This document shows positions 37,194 through 45,331 of a DNA stretch of 64,000 bases, piece by piece; within the stretch, counting starts at the first letter, position 1, and each line of letters begins with the position of its first letter. A program made the translations under genes and the position numbers. This DNA is from Shewanella sp. NFH-SH190041 (GTDB lineage Bacteria > Pseudomonadota > Gammaproteobacteria > Enterobacterales > Shewanellaceae), in the NCBI RefSeq assembly GCF_024363255.1, contig NZ_AP026070.1:2852001-2916000 (forward strand), written 5' to 3'. The notes beneath the pieces were generated by a model. The model was not told the DNA's origin, did no database searches, and was given only the letters and a program-made list of their open reading frames with translations.

Positions 37194-39269
37194 ATGCTGC
37201 CGGAAAAAATCAAAACCCAAATCCGCACTATCTATAAAGAGATTGCTGCTGCACTGCCTCACTTCCGCTCCCGCCGTGAACAGAACTATATGGTGGCGGA
37301 AATTTCCAAAACACTGGCCGGGGAATACGATAAACACCGGCGCATCATCGTGGTAGAAGCCGGAACAGGTATTGGTAAATCCTTATCTTATATTCTTGGC
37401 ACAATTCCATTGGCATTGGCCAGTAAAAAGAAAGTCTGTATTGCCACGGCAACGGTGGCCCTGCAGGAGCAGTTGCTACATAAAGATTTGCCGTTTTTCC
37501 TGCAACACAGCGGGCTGGATTTTAAATTCGGTCTGGTCAAAGGCCGCCAGCGTTATGTTTGTTTAGCAAAACTGGAAATGCTTATCGGCAGTGACAATGG
37601 TGTACAAATGGCTATGTGGCAGACCAAGCCAGATCAAAGTCAGGTTGAGCTGCTGCAAACCCTGCTAAAGGATTACCATGAAGGCCGCTGGAATGGTGAA
37701 TTGGATACCTTAAAAACGCCAATTCCTGATCACTTGTGGCAGCAAATCGCTTGTGATAAACATAGCTGTCACCGTCAGAACAGCAGTCACCGCCAGTGCC
37801 CGTTCCATAAAGCCCGAGAAGATGTCGATAACTGGGATGTACTGATCGCCAACCACAGTTTGCTATTTGCTGATCTCGAGCTGGGAGGCGGTATTATTCT
37901 GCCCGAGCCGGAAGACATGTTTTATGTCATTGATGAAGCGCACCATTTGCCGATAGTAGCGCGGGATTTTTCCAGTGCCCAGGCCACAGCCAGAGCCGCC
38001 AGTGACTGGTTAGAAAAAACCATCAAACTCAGCGCTAAAATACAAAGCCAGCTGAAAACAACCCACATTATTAGCCCGGTGCAGCAGTTGCAGGATCAGA
38101 TTGCCGATACTGCAGCTCAGCTAAACCAACTGGCTCAGTTCTGCGACAATCAGGCGGCTAATTTTGCCAATCCAGAGAACCGCTGGCGCTTTGAGCATGG
38201 CAAACTGCCTGATCATATTAAACGCCAAGCAGAAAACTTAGCCACCAGCAGTAATCAAGCGCTGAAGCATTACCATAAAATGCAGTCGGTACTGGCTGAG
38301 GCGATTAAAGATGGTGAGCTGCCCAAGCATCAGGCTGACAGCTTGACTGCCGACACAGGTTTTATGTTGCAGCGGCTGGAGAATCTGGCCAAGCTGTGGA
38401 AAATGATGGCCAAAGAAGACAATCCTAAAGGGGCGCCTATGGCGCGCTGGATTGAACAAATGGCCAATGGCAAACAGCAAGATTACCTGTTTTGTGCTTC
38501 CCCCATTGAAGTGGGTTTCATGCTGGAAACCATGTTGTGGGAAAAAGCGGCTGGCGTTGTACTGTGTAGTGCAACCCTGCAGGCGTTGAACCGTTTTGAT
38601 CATTTTGCCCATCAGGTGGGGTTATCCTTGCATGACGGCAGCCGTTATCTGGCGCTGCAGTCCCCGTTTGATTTTGAAAATAATGCCACCCTCTATCTGC
38701 CCAAAATGCGAACAGAGCCAACTGATGACAGTTATACTGCCGAGCTGGCTGAACAAATTAAGGCTCTGGTCGAGGATGAAACGGCAACATTGGTGCTGTT
38801 TGCATCATACTGGCAGATGGAAAAAGTGGTCGACTTGCTAGAAGGCAAACTAAAACAGCCGCTATTGGTGCAGGGCACCGCCCCACGCCAGCAACTGCTG
38901 GAAAAACATAAACAGCGCTGTGACGATGGGCAGCATTCCATTATTTTTGGTACCGGCAGCTTTTCTGAAGGTCTGGATTTACCCGGGGATTATCTCACCA
39001 ATTTAATCATTACCAAACTCCCTTTTGCCGTGCCAACATCACCGGTCGAGCAAGCACATTCGGAATATATCAAACTCAAAGGCGGTAACCCGTTTTTGCA
39101 GCTGACAATTCCAGATGCCTCGCGCAAACTTATCCAAAGTTGTGGTAGATTACTGCGCAAAGAACAGGACTATGGCCGGATAGCCATTTTAGATCGCCGG
39201 CTCATCAGCAAACGCTATGGAGCATCACTGCTCGATGCCCTGCCCCCTTACCGCCGGGTGATTGAATAA
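37194..39269 (+). CDS. dinG: ATP-dependent iron-sulfur DNA helicase DinG
   Basis: Superfamily 2 5'-3' helicase (691 residues) that removes R-loops and helps replication past transcription. Walker A GTGIGKS is at 57-63 and the DEAH box at 247-250. Four cysteines for the [4Fe-4S] cluster are placed as in E. coli DinG: C123, C187, C192 and C202. The C-terminal half has the helicase motifs GTGSFSEGLDLPG and QSCGRLLR. A perfect LexA box precedes it. The next gene (TSUP) starts 47 bases on, so the cluster through 42365 may share SOS-responsive read-through. Confidence 0.96.
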   Translation: MLPEKIKTQIRTIYKEIAAALPHFRSRREQNYMVAEISKTLAGEYDKHRRIIVVEAGTGIGKSLSYILGTIPLALASKKKVCIATATVALQEQLLHKDLPFFLQHSGLDFKFGLVKGRQRYVCLAKLEMLIGSDNGVQMAMWQTKPDQSQVELLQTLLKDYHEGRWNGELDTLKTPIPDHLWQQIACDKHSCHRQNSSHRQCPFHKAREDVDNWDVLIANHSLLFADLELGGGIILPEPEDMFYVIDEAHHLPIVARDFSSAQATARAASDWLEKTIKLSAKIQSQLKTTHIISPVQQLQDQIADTAAQLNQLAQFCDNQAANFANPENRWRFEHGKLPDHIKRQAENLATSSNQALKHYHKMQSVLAEAIKDGELPKHQADSLTADTGFMLQRLENLAKLWKMMAKEDNPKGAPMARWIEQMANGKQQDYLFCASPIEVGFMLETMLWEKAAGVVLCSATLQALNRFDHFAHQVGLSLHDGSRYLALQSPFDFENNATLYLPKMRTEPTDDSYTAELAEQIKALVEDETATLVLFASYWQMEKVVDLLEGKLKQPLLVQGTAPRQQLLEKHKQRCDDGQHSIIFGTGSFSEGLDLPGDYLTNLIITKLPFAVPTSPVEQAHSEYIKLKGGNPFLQLTIPDASRKLIQSCGRLLRKEQDYGRIAILDRRLISKRYGASLLDALPPYRRVIE

Positions 39270-39316
39270 GCGACTGACATCACCAGATGACGGCATAAAG
39301 CATATAAAGGACAGCT

Positions 39317-40087
39317 TTGGAATTTTTAACCGATCCGGCCAGTATCGCCATCATTATTGCGGTGGGATTTGTCGCCGGCTTTATTGATGCCGTCGTCGGT
39401 GGTGGCGGGTTACTCTCCATTCCCGCCCTGCTAACACTGGGGCTACCGCCACAACTGGCGTTGGGCACAAATAAGTTAGCTGCCAGTTTTGGCTCTGTGA
39501 TGTCCGCATTCACCTATTACCGACAACATTTTTTCCGCCCCGCATTCTGGTATCACTGCGCCATAGCCAGTTTCTGCGGCGCAGTGTTCGGTAGCCTTGC
39601 CGTGTCGGTACTGAGCGCAGCATGGCTGGCGCGTTTTCTACCACTGTTAATTATCGCGATGGCCATTTATACCCTGCTCAGTCCTAATGTGCTGGGAACA
39701 GAGCAAACCTTCCCCCCCAAAGCGGCGAGTCGGGCACGGCAATGGGGGACAGGGCTGTTACTGGGTGGCTATGATGGTTTTGCGGGCCCCGGCATAGGCG
39801 CGCTATGGATGGTTTGTGGTACCCGGCTGTTCGGCATGCCAGTACTCTATAGCTGTGGTCTGGCTCGGGCGATGACCTTTACCAGTAATGCCGTCGCGTT
39901 AACAGTATTTCTTAGCCTTGGGCTGGTCAGCCTGCCCGCGGGATTACTCATGGGATTATGCATGATGGCTGGCGCCGCAGTTGGGGCACGGGTCGCCATA
40001 CGTTATGGTCTGCCCTTTATCCGACCTTTATTTACCATTATTGTGGTATTGATAGCCGCAAATCTGGCCTGGAGCGCCTGGCAGTGA
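39317..40087 (+). CDS. TSUP (TauE/SafE) inner-membrane permease
   Basis: Second TSUP protein of the window, 256 residues, with TTG as the likely start (AAAGGA site five bases upstream). It has about eight hydrophobic segments, the motif GFIDAVVGGGGLLSIPALL, TNKLAA near 52 and GGYDGFAGPGIGAL near 147. Its stop overlaps the GTG start of priC (GTGA), so the pair is translationally coupled. The transported anion is unknown. Confidence 0.9.
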   Translation: MEFLTDPASIAIIIAVGFVAGFIDAVVGGGGLLSIPALLTLGLPPQLALGTNKLAASFGSVMSAFTYYRQHFFRPAFWYHCAIASFCGAVFGSLAVSVLSAAWLARFLPLLIIAMAIYTLLSPNVLGTEQTFPPKAASRARQWGTGLLLGGYDGFAGPGIGALWMVCGTRLFGMPVLYSCGLARAMTFTSNAVALTVFLSLGLVSLPAGLLMGLCMMAGAAVGARVAIRYGLPFIRPLFTIIVVLIAANLAWSAWQ

Positions 40088-40746
40088 AACATGAAAAACT
40101 TATCCAGCAGCTGCGTAATCAGTTGAAAAATATTGAGCAAGACGTGCTGCGCCATGATCAAAACCTTACCCGTCAGGACAGTAAACTCATCCAGAATTTA
40201 GAGCGCTTTAACAGTGAGCTCTTCCAGCAGACCGGCGGAAAGCTAGGGCCGTGTATTGCCCAGCTGTCCCGCAATATTGATCATTTGGAGCGGCAATTAA
40301 AGCTCAACCTATGTAATGACACCATTATGCTCAGTTGTGAACGGATCCAAGACAGATTCACCGCATTGATGCGCGCGCTCGGTACCACACGGCTGAACCT
40401 GAAAGATGCCAAACAAACGCAAGCCAGTAAAAAAGTGTCTTGGCAGCGGCGACAACAACACAGACATCAAGAATCCGGTTTTAGCTGGATCGCCTCGTCA
40501 GTGATGCAAAATAGCCACCAGCTATATGACGAACTTAACAAACATCTCAATTGGGCGAAAAAAATCGAGCAAAAGATCGCACAAATGCAACTCGGGCTTG
40601 AAAAATGTCCTGCTACTGAGAAAATCAGGCTGCAAAATGAAATTTTGGCGATGCACCGCCGACTGGGAAAATGCCGGCAGGCCATCAGCTATATCGAGGA
40701 GCGGATCCAACTGTTTGAACGCCCCCGTCGAGATCATTACCGTTAA
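40084..40746 (+). CDS. priC: Primosomal replication protein PriC
   Basis: Replication-restart protein (220 residues), helical throughout. The start is taken as GTG at 40084, overlapping the TSUP stop; the frame extends upstream inside the TSUP gene but that part encodes nothing PriC-like. The conserved region ERFNSELFQQTGGKLGPC and the C-terminal RLGKCRQAISYIEERI match E. coli PriC (FDRHLFQ, RLARCRHALEKIENRL). It is somewhat longer than the E. coli protein (about 175). PriC loads DnaB at stalled forks, and sits here beside dinG. Confidence 0.85.
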   Translation: MKHEKLIQQLRNQLKNIEQDVLRHDQNLTRQDSKLIQNLERFNSELFQQTGGKLGPCIAQLSRNIDHLERQLKLNLCNDTIMLSCERIQDRFTALMRALGTTRLNLKDAKQTQASKKVSWQRRQQHRHQESGFSWIASSVMQNSHQLYDELNKHLNWAKKIEQKIAQMQLGLEKCPATEKIRLQNEILAMHRRLGKCRQAISYIEERIQLFERPRRDHYR

Positions 40747-40755
40747 GGAGCAACA

Positions 40756-41457
40756 ATGAAAGCCTTTTTGCCTGCCGCCGTCCTGCTGGGGCTGCTGGGT
40801 CCTGTATCAGCTTGGGCCGGTACCCTGACCATTCCCATGAATTTTGAATATCTGGCGTTAGATGGTCAGGTGATAAAGTCCAGTATGTTTAAACATAAAG
40901 CGGATCTGAACCTCACGCCAGGGGAACACAAAATCGCTATCCGTTATAGCGATATGGTCGAAGATGACTATAGTGACAGCCAAAACTTCATTAAATCAGC
41001 TCCCTTTATTATCACCCTGACAGCGACTCAAAGCGGCCAGTATGCATTAACACCCGCTCAAGGTCAGGTTAAGTATCCAGAGCAATTTGCCAAACAACCG
41101 GACATCACCCTTCAAAGCAATAATAACGCACCTGTTACTTACCACGTCACCTATACCGATATTAAAGACAGCCATTTCCTCTCTCGGCTTATGGGGGATG
41201 ACAGTGGTGTAAATATCAATGAAGCGGCAGCGGCGGCAACACTGCCTGCCGTGACAATACAACCGCAAACAACGGCTGTGACAGCAAATGTAAATCAAGC
41301 ATCCCCAGCCGGCACCCTGGAAAGCCAGAGCCCGCAAGCGCCAAAAGCAACAACGCAAGATGCCGGACACGCTGAGCAAATGTTGCAGTATTGGTGGCAA
41401 CAGGCTGATGAACCGACCCGGAAAGCCTTTATGAGCTGGGCGATTAAACAGCTCTAA
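40756..41457 (+). CDS. DUF2057 periplasmic protein (YccT/CsgI-like)
   Basis: Exported protein of 233 residues; signal peptide cleaves near AWAGTL. The family motif GTLTIPMNFEYLALDGQ and the NLTPGEHKIAIRYSDMVEDD region are clear. In enteric bacteria the family includes YccT, reported to inhibit curli assembly; function here is unproven. A Pro/Ala/Gln-rich linker precedes a short helical tail. Ribosome-binding site AAGGAG is nine bases before the ATG; its TAA overlaps the next gene's ATG by one base. Confidence 0.85.
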   Translation: MKAFLPAAVLLGLLGPVSAWAGTLTIPMNFEYLALDGQVIKSSMFKHKADLNLTPGEHKIAIRYSDMVEDDYSDSQNFIKSAPFIITLTATQSGQYALTPAQGQVKYPEQFAKQPDITLQSNNNAPVTYHVTYTDIKDSHFLSRLMGDDSGVNINEAAAAATLPAVTIQPQTTAVTANVNQASPAGTLESQSPQAPKATTQDAGHAEQMLQYWWQQADEPTRKAFMSWAIKQL

Positions 41458-42365
41458 TGTTACCGCTTGTTTACCACGCCAGCTATTCGCAGCTGGCGTT
41501 ACCACCCAAACACCGCTTCCCCATCGGTAAATATCGCAGCTTGTATCACACCCTTTGCCGCACAGGTTACGCCTCAGCGACAGATTTCCTGCAACCAACT
41601 CCCGTCAGCGAACAAGCGCTGTGCACAATTCATCATCCGGACTATGTCGCCAACTTTTTTCGCAATCAACTGCCACTTGCGACACAGCGCCGTATTGGGC
41701 TGCCCTGGAGTCAAGAGCTCGTCCAGCGCACCCGCTATGCCCTTGGCGGGACCGCTCTGACAGCGCAGCTTGCCTGGCAACAAGGCATTGCCCTGCATCT
41801 AACCGGGGGCTATCACCATGCCCATGCCGATTTCGGCAGTGGATTTTGTATTTTCAACGATCTGATTTTTGCCGCCAGACAACTGCTGGATACTACTGAT
41901 ACAGAGCGGGTACTCATCATTGACTGCGATGTACATCAAGGCGATGGCAGTGCGACTCTGGCGCAATTACACCCTGATATCATCACGTGCTCGTTGCATT
42001 GTGAAAAAAACTTTCCAGCCCGGAAATCGGATTCCGACTGTGACATTGCCCTGCCAAAGGGGTGTAACGATACTGATTATCTTGAGGCTCTCAGTCAGGT
42101 GGTCGGTTATTTAATCCGACTCCATCAACCCGATGTTATCTTGTATGACGCTGGGGTAGATGTGCATCAGGATGATGAGCTTGGCTATCTCAACCTGACT
42201 ACGGCGGGTATTTATGCGCGGGATCACTGGGTATTACACACAGCTAAATGCGCTAACATCCCCATTGCTGCCGTGATTGGGGGAGGATATAGCCGAGATC
42301 TCCAAGCTTTAACCCAAAGACACCTGCAGTTATTTTTAGCCGCCAACGATGTCTTTGGCCGTTAA
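41457..42365 (+). CDS. Histone deacetylase/acetoin-utilisation-family amidohydrolase
   Basis: Zinc-dependent deacetylase fold (302 residues). The charge-relay histidines are H120 and H121 in GGYHHAH; zinc ligands D158 and H160 lie in DCDVHQGDGSA and D235 in DAGVDVHQDD; a tyrosine follows GGGY near 285. All catalytic residues are present. Members remove acyl groups from lysines, polyamines or acetoin-related substrates; the target here is unknown. It is the last gene of the cluster that begins with dinG and is coupled to DUF2057 by TAATG. Confidence 0.92.
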   Translation: MLPLVYHASYSQLALPPKHRFPIGKYRSLYHTLCRTGYASATDFLQPTPVSEQALCTIHHPDYVANFFRNQLPLATQRRIGLPWSQELVQRTRYALGGTALTAQLAWQQGIALHLTGGYHHAHADFGSGFCIFNDLIFAARQLLDTTDTERVLIIDCDVHQGDGSATLAQLHPDIITCSLHCEKNFPARKSDSDCDIALPKGCNDTDYLEALSQVVGYLIRLHQPDVILYDAGVDVHQDDELGYLNLTTAGIYARDHWVLHTAKCANIPIAAVIGGGYSRDLQALTQRHLQLFLAANDVFGR

Positions 42366-42393
42366 CCATCAGATTTCATATAGGGGTTTACCA

Positions 42394-43236
42394 TTACGCA
42401 GCTAGAATCAAATTCTTTTTAACGGAGGTAAGATACGACAACTTGCGCTGTTCATCTGGTGCAGTGGGGACAAGCCCTTTCTCCCAGTTCACCTTCAGGG
42501 AGCTGGCTGCAACCCCAAAAGCACAAGCAAATACATTAGGGATAGAGTCAAGCGCATATGGAGCTGTGAATGCTCCAACCACTGTTTTCCAATCCAATGA
42601 AACCTGCACTTTAACGTCAGACAACTGTAAGCAGCGCCAACGTTCACTCGTGACCCTCATTGAATCTTCAACAACTTTCCCAAAATCATGCAGAGCTAAC
42701 CGTTGTGCTAGAGCACGATCTGGCTCTTTCTGAACATCCAGACAAACTTTATCCAAGTAATACCACAAAGCATCCAATTCATCCTTTCTTTCCAATTTGA
42801 ACTGAAGAATATCTTCAAGATTTGTTCCGGAAGGAGGTACTGGGAGTATATTCGCTAACTCCATTTGAATATGATTTCGACTCTGGGCTAAGTCTTCTGT
42901 GAAGTAGCTATGCGTTCCACTCTGAGCGAGCACCCATTTACCAGGCTCCATGTCCATGTAGTACTTAGCCAAAAGCATCTGACAATCTATCAGCGGCTTA
43001 GAACCTTCCTTTCCACCAATAGAGCGAAGAGAAAACTTCGGCCTAGATATAATCTTTTGCTCTACAAGTAAATCTTCATGTGGTACCCCTACATGAACGA
43101 TGTTATTTGTAGGTATAACTATATGATTCCAATAAAGGAGGTACTGGTTGAATGACTCAAGGCTAATTCCTGTACGAAATGAAAATCCATCTGATGCAAG
43201 AATTTCTATAGGTGAAACAATTATTCCTTTATCCAT
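42394..43236 (-). CDS. Orphan gene in the ffs-linked scar, function unknown
   Basis: A 280-residue cytoplasmic-looking protein: no signal peptide and no membrane segment. The N-terminal part reads MDKGIIVSPIEILASDG; a basic/acidic helical middle (about 150-190) and the hydrophobic stretch NVFACAFGVAASSL (about 236-249) follow. I do not recognise a family with confidence. Its composition is more AT-rich than the neighbouring dinG-HDAC cluster, it is on the opposite strand, and it lies between that cluster and recombinase remnants, so it is probably cargo of an integrated element. Cargo at such sites is often defence-related, but nothing in the residues proves it. Confidence 0.6.
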   Translation of the reverse strand: MDKGIIVSPIEILASDGFSFRTGISLESFNQYLLYWNHIVIPTNNIVHVGVPHEDLLVEQKIISRPKFSLRSIGGKEGSKPLIDCQMLLAKYYMDMEPGKWVLAQSGTHSYFTEDLAQSRNHIQMELANILPVPPSGTNLEDILQFKLERKDELDALWYYLDKVCLDVQKEPDRALAQRLALHDFGKVVEDSMRVTSERWRCLQLSDVKVQVSLDWKTVVGAFTAPYALDSIPNVFACAFGVAASSLKVNWEKGLVPTAPDEQRKLSYLTSVKKNLILAA

Positions 43237-43596
43237 ACGGTTAGCACTTCCCTAAATCAAACGACACAAATAACCAGTGTCCATACTACTCACAAACCAT
43301 GCCTACTACCGTGAAAGGAAACAAAAACCGCGACAGCGCTCAAAGTTTTTACTAAAAAATCTGAGACGGTATATATAACTAATTACTCAGCCTATTACCC
43401 CCATAGCCCCGACCAAGAACCACCAGCCAAGCTCAAAGCCTCCACCAGCAGCCAATACATTAAGCACTGCACAGCCAGCCCTGCTTCATTCCCTTCCGGT
43501 CTATCGCAAAGGTATACCCTTACGAACAGACGAAAACACCTTTCGTAAAGAAGTTGACCAACTTATCCGGAAGAAACGAAAAATAAGGCGATTGAA
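43237..43596. other. Non-coding part of the integration scar
   Basis: About 360 bases between the orphan gene and the serine-recombinase remnant. A seven-base inverted repeat TTACGAA/TTCGTAA (43520-43548) lies just before the remnant and could be what is left of a recombination site. I see no gene. Confidence 0.4.
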
Positions 43597-43752
43597 ATGC
43601 AATACATTTACGGGCGTGTTAGCACACAAGACCAGAATGTTGACCAATAGGTAGCACAGCTACAAAGCCAAGCAGGTTGGCAAAATACTGTCATCTTCAA
43701 GGAGAAGGCTTCAGGTAAGTCTGTCGCTGGCCGTGAGCAATTGTATAAATAA
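43597..43752 (+). pseudogene. Serine recombinase (resolvase/invertase) N-terminal remnant
   Basis: Reads MQYIYGRVSTQDQNVDQ, an in-frame TAG (43648-43650), then VAQLQSQAGW...EKASGKSVAGREQLYK and stop. The catalytic serine motif YGRVST-x-DQN and the ASGKS-x-x-R-x-QL element identify the resolvase/invertase family (Pin/Rin/TnpR type). About 50 of the usual 190 residues remain, with a nonsense codon at position 18. Sequence homology ends where the tyrosine-integrase remnant begins on the other strand. Confidence 0.85.
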
Positions 43753-44295
43753 GGTAACTCTGGTCAGGTATTTGTTGACCGTAGTGATAGAAATCTTGCC
43801 GTTATTAGAATAATGCTGCTTGTATCTTAGGTTTTTTTCTTTGGTGAACTCATCAAACCTTATATCGCCCAGCAAAGTAATCATATCTTTGAAAGTCTTT
43901 CGATTTACATACTCTGAGTGAGTAGACCAAGCCTGCTGCCTGATTTTCTCCTGACAGAATAACTCTGTTACTTCACTCAACTTGGGCAGCTTAGGTTTAT
44001 TCACCACAGGCGGGGAAGCTTCAACCGAAATAGCAACAGGTAACAGAGTTTGCTCTGGTGTGTCTTCCATCGGTTGAGCCAAGGCTTTCCCTTTAGCCAC
44101 TAGCATGAGCTGCTGGAGGACGCCCCAAGAACGTCTAACCGCTTCCCGCTTGTCTTTAGTTGACAGTGATTTGCGTAACTCACGCTTACCAATAACTGAT
44201 CGCTGGTCTTCAGGTACAACGACTCTGGCATACCAAACACCATGCCGAGATAGGAATAGATAAGGACTTGATTGAGAGGCTCTGGTTGAACTCAA
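43711..44295 (-). pseudogene. Tyrosine integrase remnant, catalytic domain missing
   Basis: N-terminal part of a phage- or island-type integrase. Taking TTG at 44295 as the start (the open frame extends further, into ffs), 194 residues remain: an N-terminal DUF6538-like segment (PYLFLSRHGVWYARVVVPED) and the SAM-like core-binding domain (QAWSTHSEYVNRKTFKDMI ... TTVNKYLTR). It then runs into antisense sequence of the serine-recombinase remnant and stops; the R-H-R-Y catalytic domain is absent. It points away from ffs and begins about 70 bases from its 3' end, the usual place for an integrase of an element that entered there. Confidence 0.8.
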
Positions 44296-44296
44296 A

Positions 44297-44318
44297 GTGT
44301 ACCACCTTGTGTACCACC
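44297..44318. repeat. Pair of 10-base direct repeats beside the integrase
   Basis: GTGTACCACC occurs at 44297-44306 and again at 44309-44318, a 12-base period, between the integrase remnant start and ffs. Tandem short repeats at this place can be arm-type integrase binding sites; that role is inferred. Confidence 0.6.
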
Positions 44319-44365
44319 AAGGCGTTTTCAGAGCTAACCTTTTGATAAGGCTTAGAAATGGAGAT

Positions 44366-44467
44366 GGCCCCAGAGCCACACCCCGGCACACGAGTCGCCT
44401 GCTGCGGTTGCTCCCTTCCGGGCCTGGCCGAGTTCACAGGTTATCATTGCGGGGGGACCCTGGGGCC
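44366..44467 (-). ncRNA. ffs: Signal recognition particle RNA (4.5S, small bacterial type)
   Basis: RNA component of the SRP, which binds Ffh and targets membrane proteins. On the minus strand the ends GGCCCCAGGG and CTCTGGGGCC pair, and the conserved apical domain is present: CAGGCCCGGAAGGGAGCA, with the GGAA tetraloop and the asymmetric loop AGCA/GCAGG further on, then GTGTGCCGGGGTGTGG. Length about 102 bases; ends are set by pairing and may be off by a few bases. Its 3' end borders the integrase remnant. Confidence 0.93.
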
Positions 44468-44590
44468 ACCACAGAATTTGTCAGTTCGCTGACAACGACG
44501 AGATTATTACCTAAGCGCGGCTGGCAATCAAGCCGATAGACGATATTTGTCCGCTTTATCTGTCTGATTGCACAATCAATAAACAAATAA

Positions 44591-44616
44591 CCCATAGCCC
44601 GTATGTAGGCTATGGG
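44591..44616 (-). terminator. Terminator of the comEA-like gene
   Basis: Perfect nine-base stem CCCATAGCC/GGCTATGGG with an eight-base loop, 17 bases past the stop. A T-run follows on the plus strand, and TTATTTG on the minus strand, so it may act both ways. Confidence 0.75.
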
Positions 44617-44632
44617 TTTTATTCAAACGCTG

Positions 44633-44959
44633 TCACAGACTTAGCAACCCCTGATTCTGTTTTATAATAGTCGGGCCAATACCTTTGACTTTAATCAACT
44701 CATCCACTGACTGAAAATCTCCATATCGCTTACGGTATTCCACAATAGCTTTCGCTTTGGTAATACCTATCCCTCGCAGGGCTTGTAACTGCTCAACGGA
44801 AGCGGTATTCACCTGAATCGTCATTGGATAGCCCCTTGATACTGGGGCCTGCTGCATTTGACTATCAGACTGCCGTTCTGCCGCCACCCCAATAGGTGCC
44901 ATCAATAACATGCCACAGAAGGTTGCAGCTAAAGGGATACGAGATAGCATACGCTTCAT
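44633..44959 (-). CDS. ComEA-like helix-hairpin-helix DNA-binding protein
   Basis: Exported small protein (108 residues from the second of two adjacent ATGs, which sits better behind the AAGGAG site). Signal peptide cleaves near GVAAERQ. The tandem helix-hairpin-helix reads IQVNTASVEQLQALRGIG and VDELIKVKGIGPTII. ComEA proteins pull double-stranded DNA into the periplasm during natural transformation; the short periplasmic form here fits that. Single gene with terminator. Confidence 0.9.
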   Translation of the reverse strand: MKRMLSRIPLAATFCGMLLMAPIGVAAERQSDSQMQQAPVSRGYPMTIQVNTASVEQLQALRGIGITKAKAIVEYRKRYGDFQSVDELIKVKGIGPTIIKQNQGLLSL

Positions 44960-44962
44960 CAT

Positions 44963-45331
44963 TCACTCCTTTGAATAAATTGTCTGCCTGAGCAGAGTCG
45001 GGATCTAAACCCTAGCCCAGCTCGGAGGTACTTGCAAAATCAGATCTATATCAAATTTTAAAAATCAAAAAATGGGATTAACATCGCAATTATGCAAGCT
45101 AATTTATTTTCAGATAATGAAGCGTCTTAACGCATTGAATAACAACCATAACCACTGTAGTGAAATTTTTATGACATAAATTTGTACTTTTGCAGACAAT
45201 CTCGGTCAATATACTCACAAAATAAGCAGTTCTTACTGATGGAATGAAATCTAACCACAAACTGACACTGCTTCCCACCAGCGCAATTTTCCCCTACATT
45301 GTCGCCTGACTTATCACAGAGGATGTTGTTT
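44963..45331. other. Intergenic region
   Basis: Divergent promoter region of about 370 bases, very AT-rich in its first half, between the comEA-like gene and the DASS transporter. I see no repeat or open frame to support; an AGAGG site precedes the transporter start. Confidence 0.5.

Noticed and set aside
39958..40083. Upstream in-frame extension of priC
   Set aside because: It is inside the TSUP coding region in another frame; PriC-like sequence only begins after the GTG at 40084.
42366..42393. Search for a direct repeat of the ffs 3' end as the second attachment site
   Set aside because: No copy of the CTCTGGGGCC end was seen by eye between the deacetylase gene and the orphan gene; the far boundary of the element is unknown.
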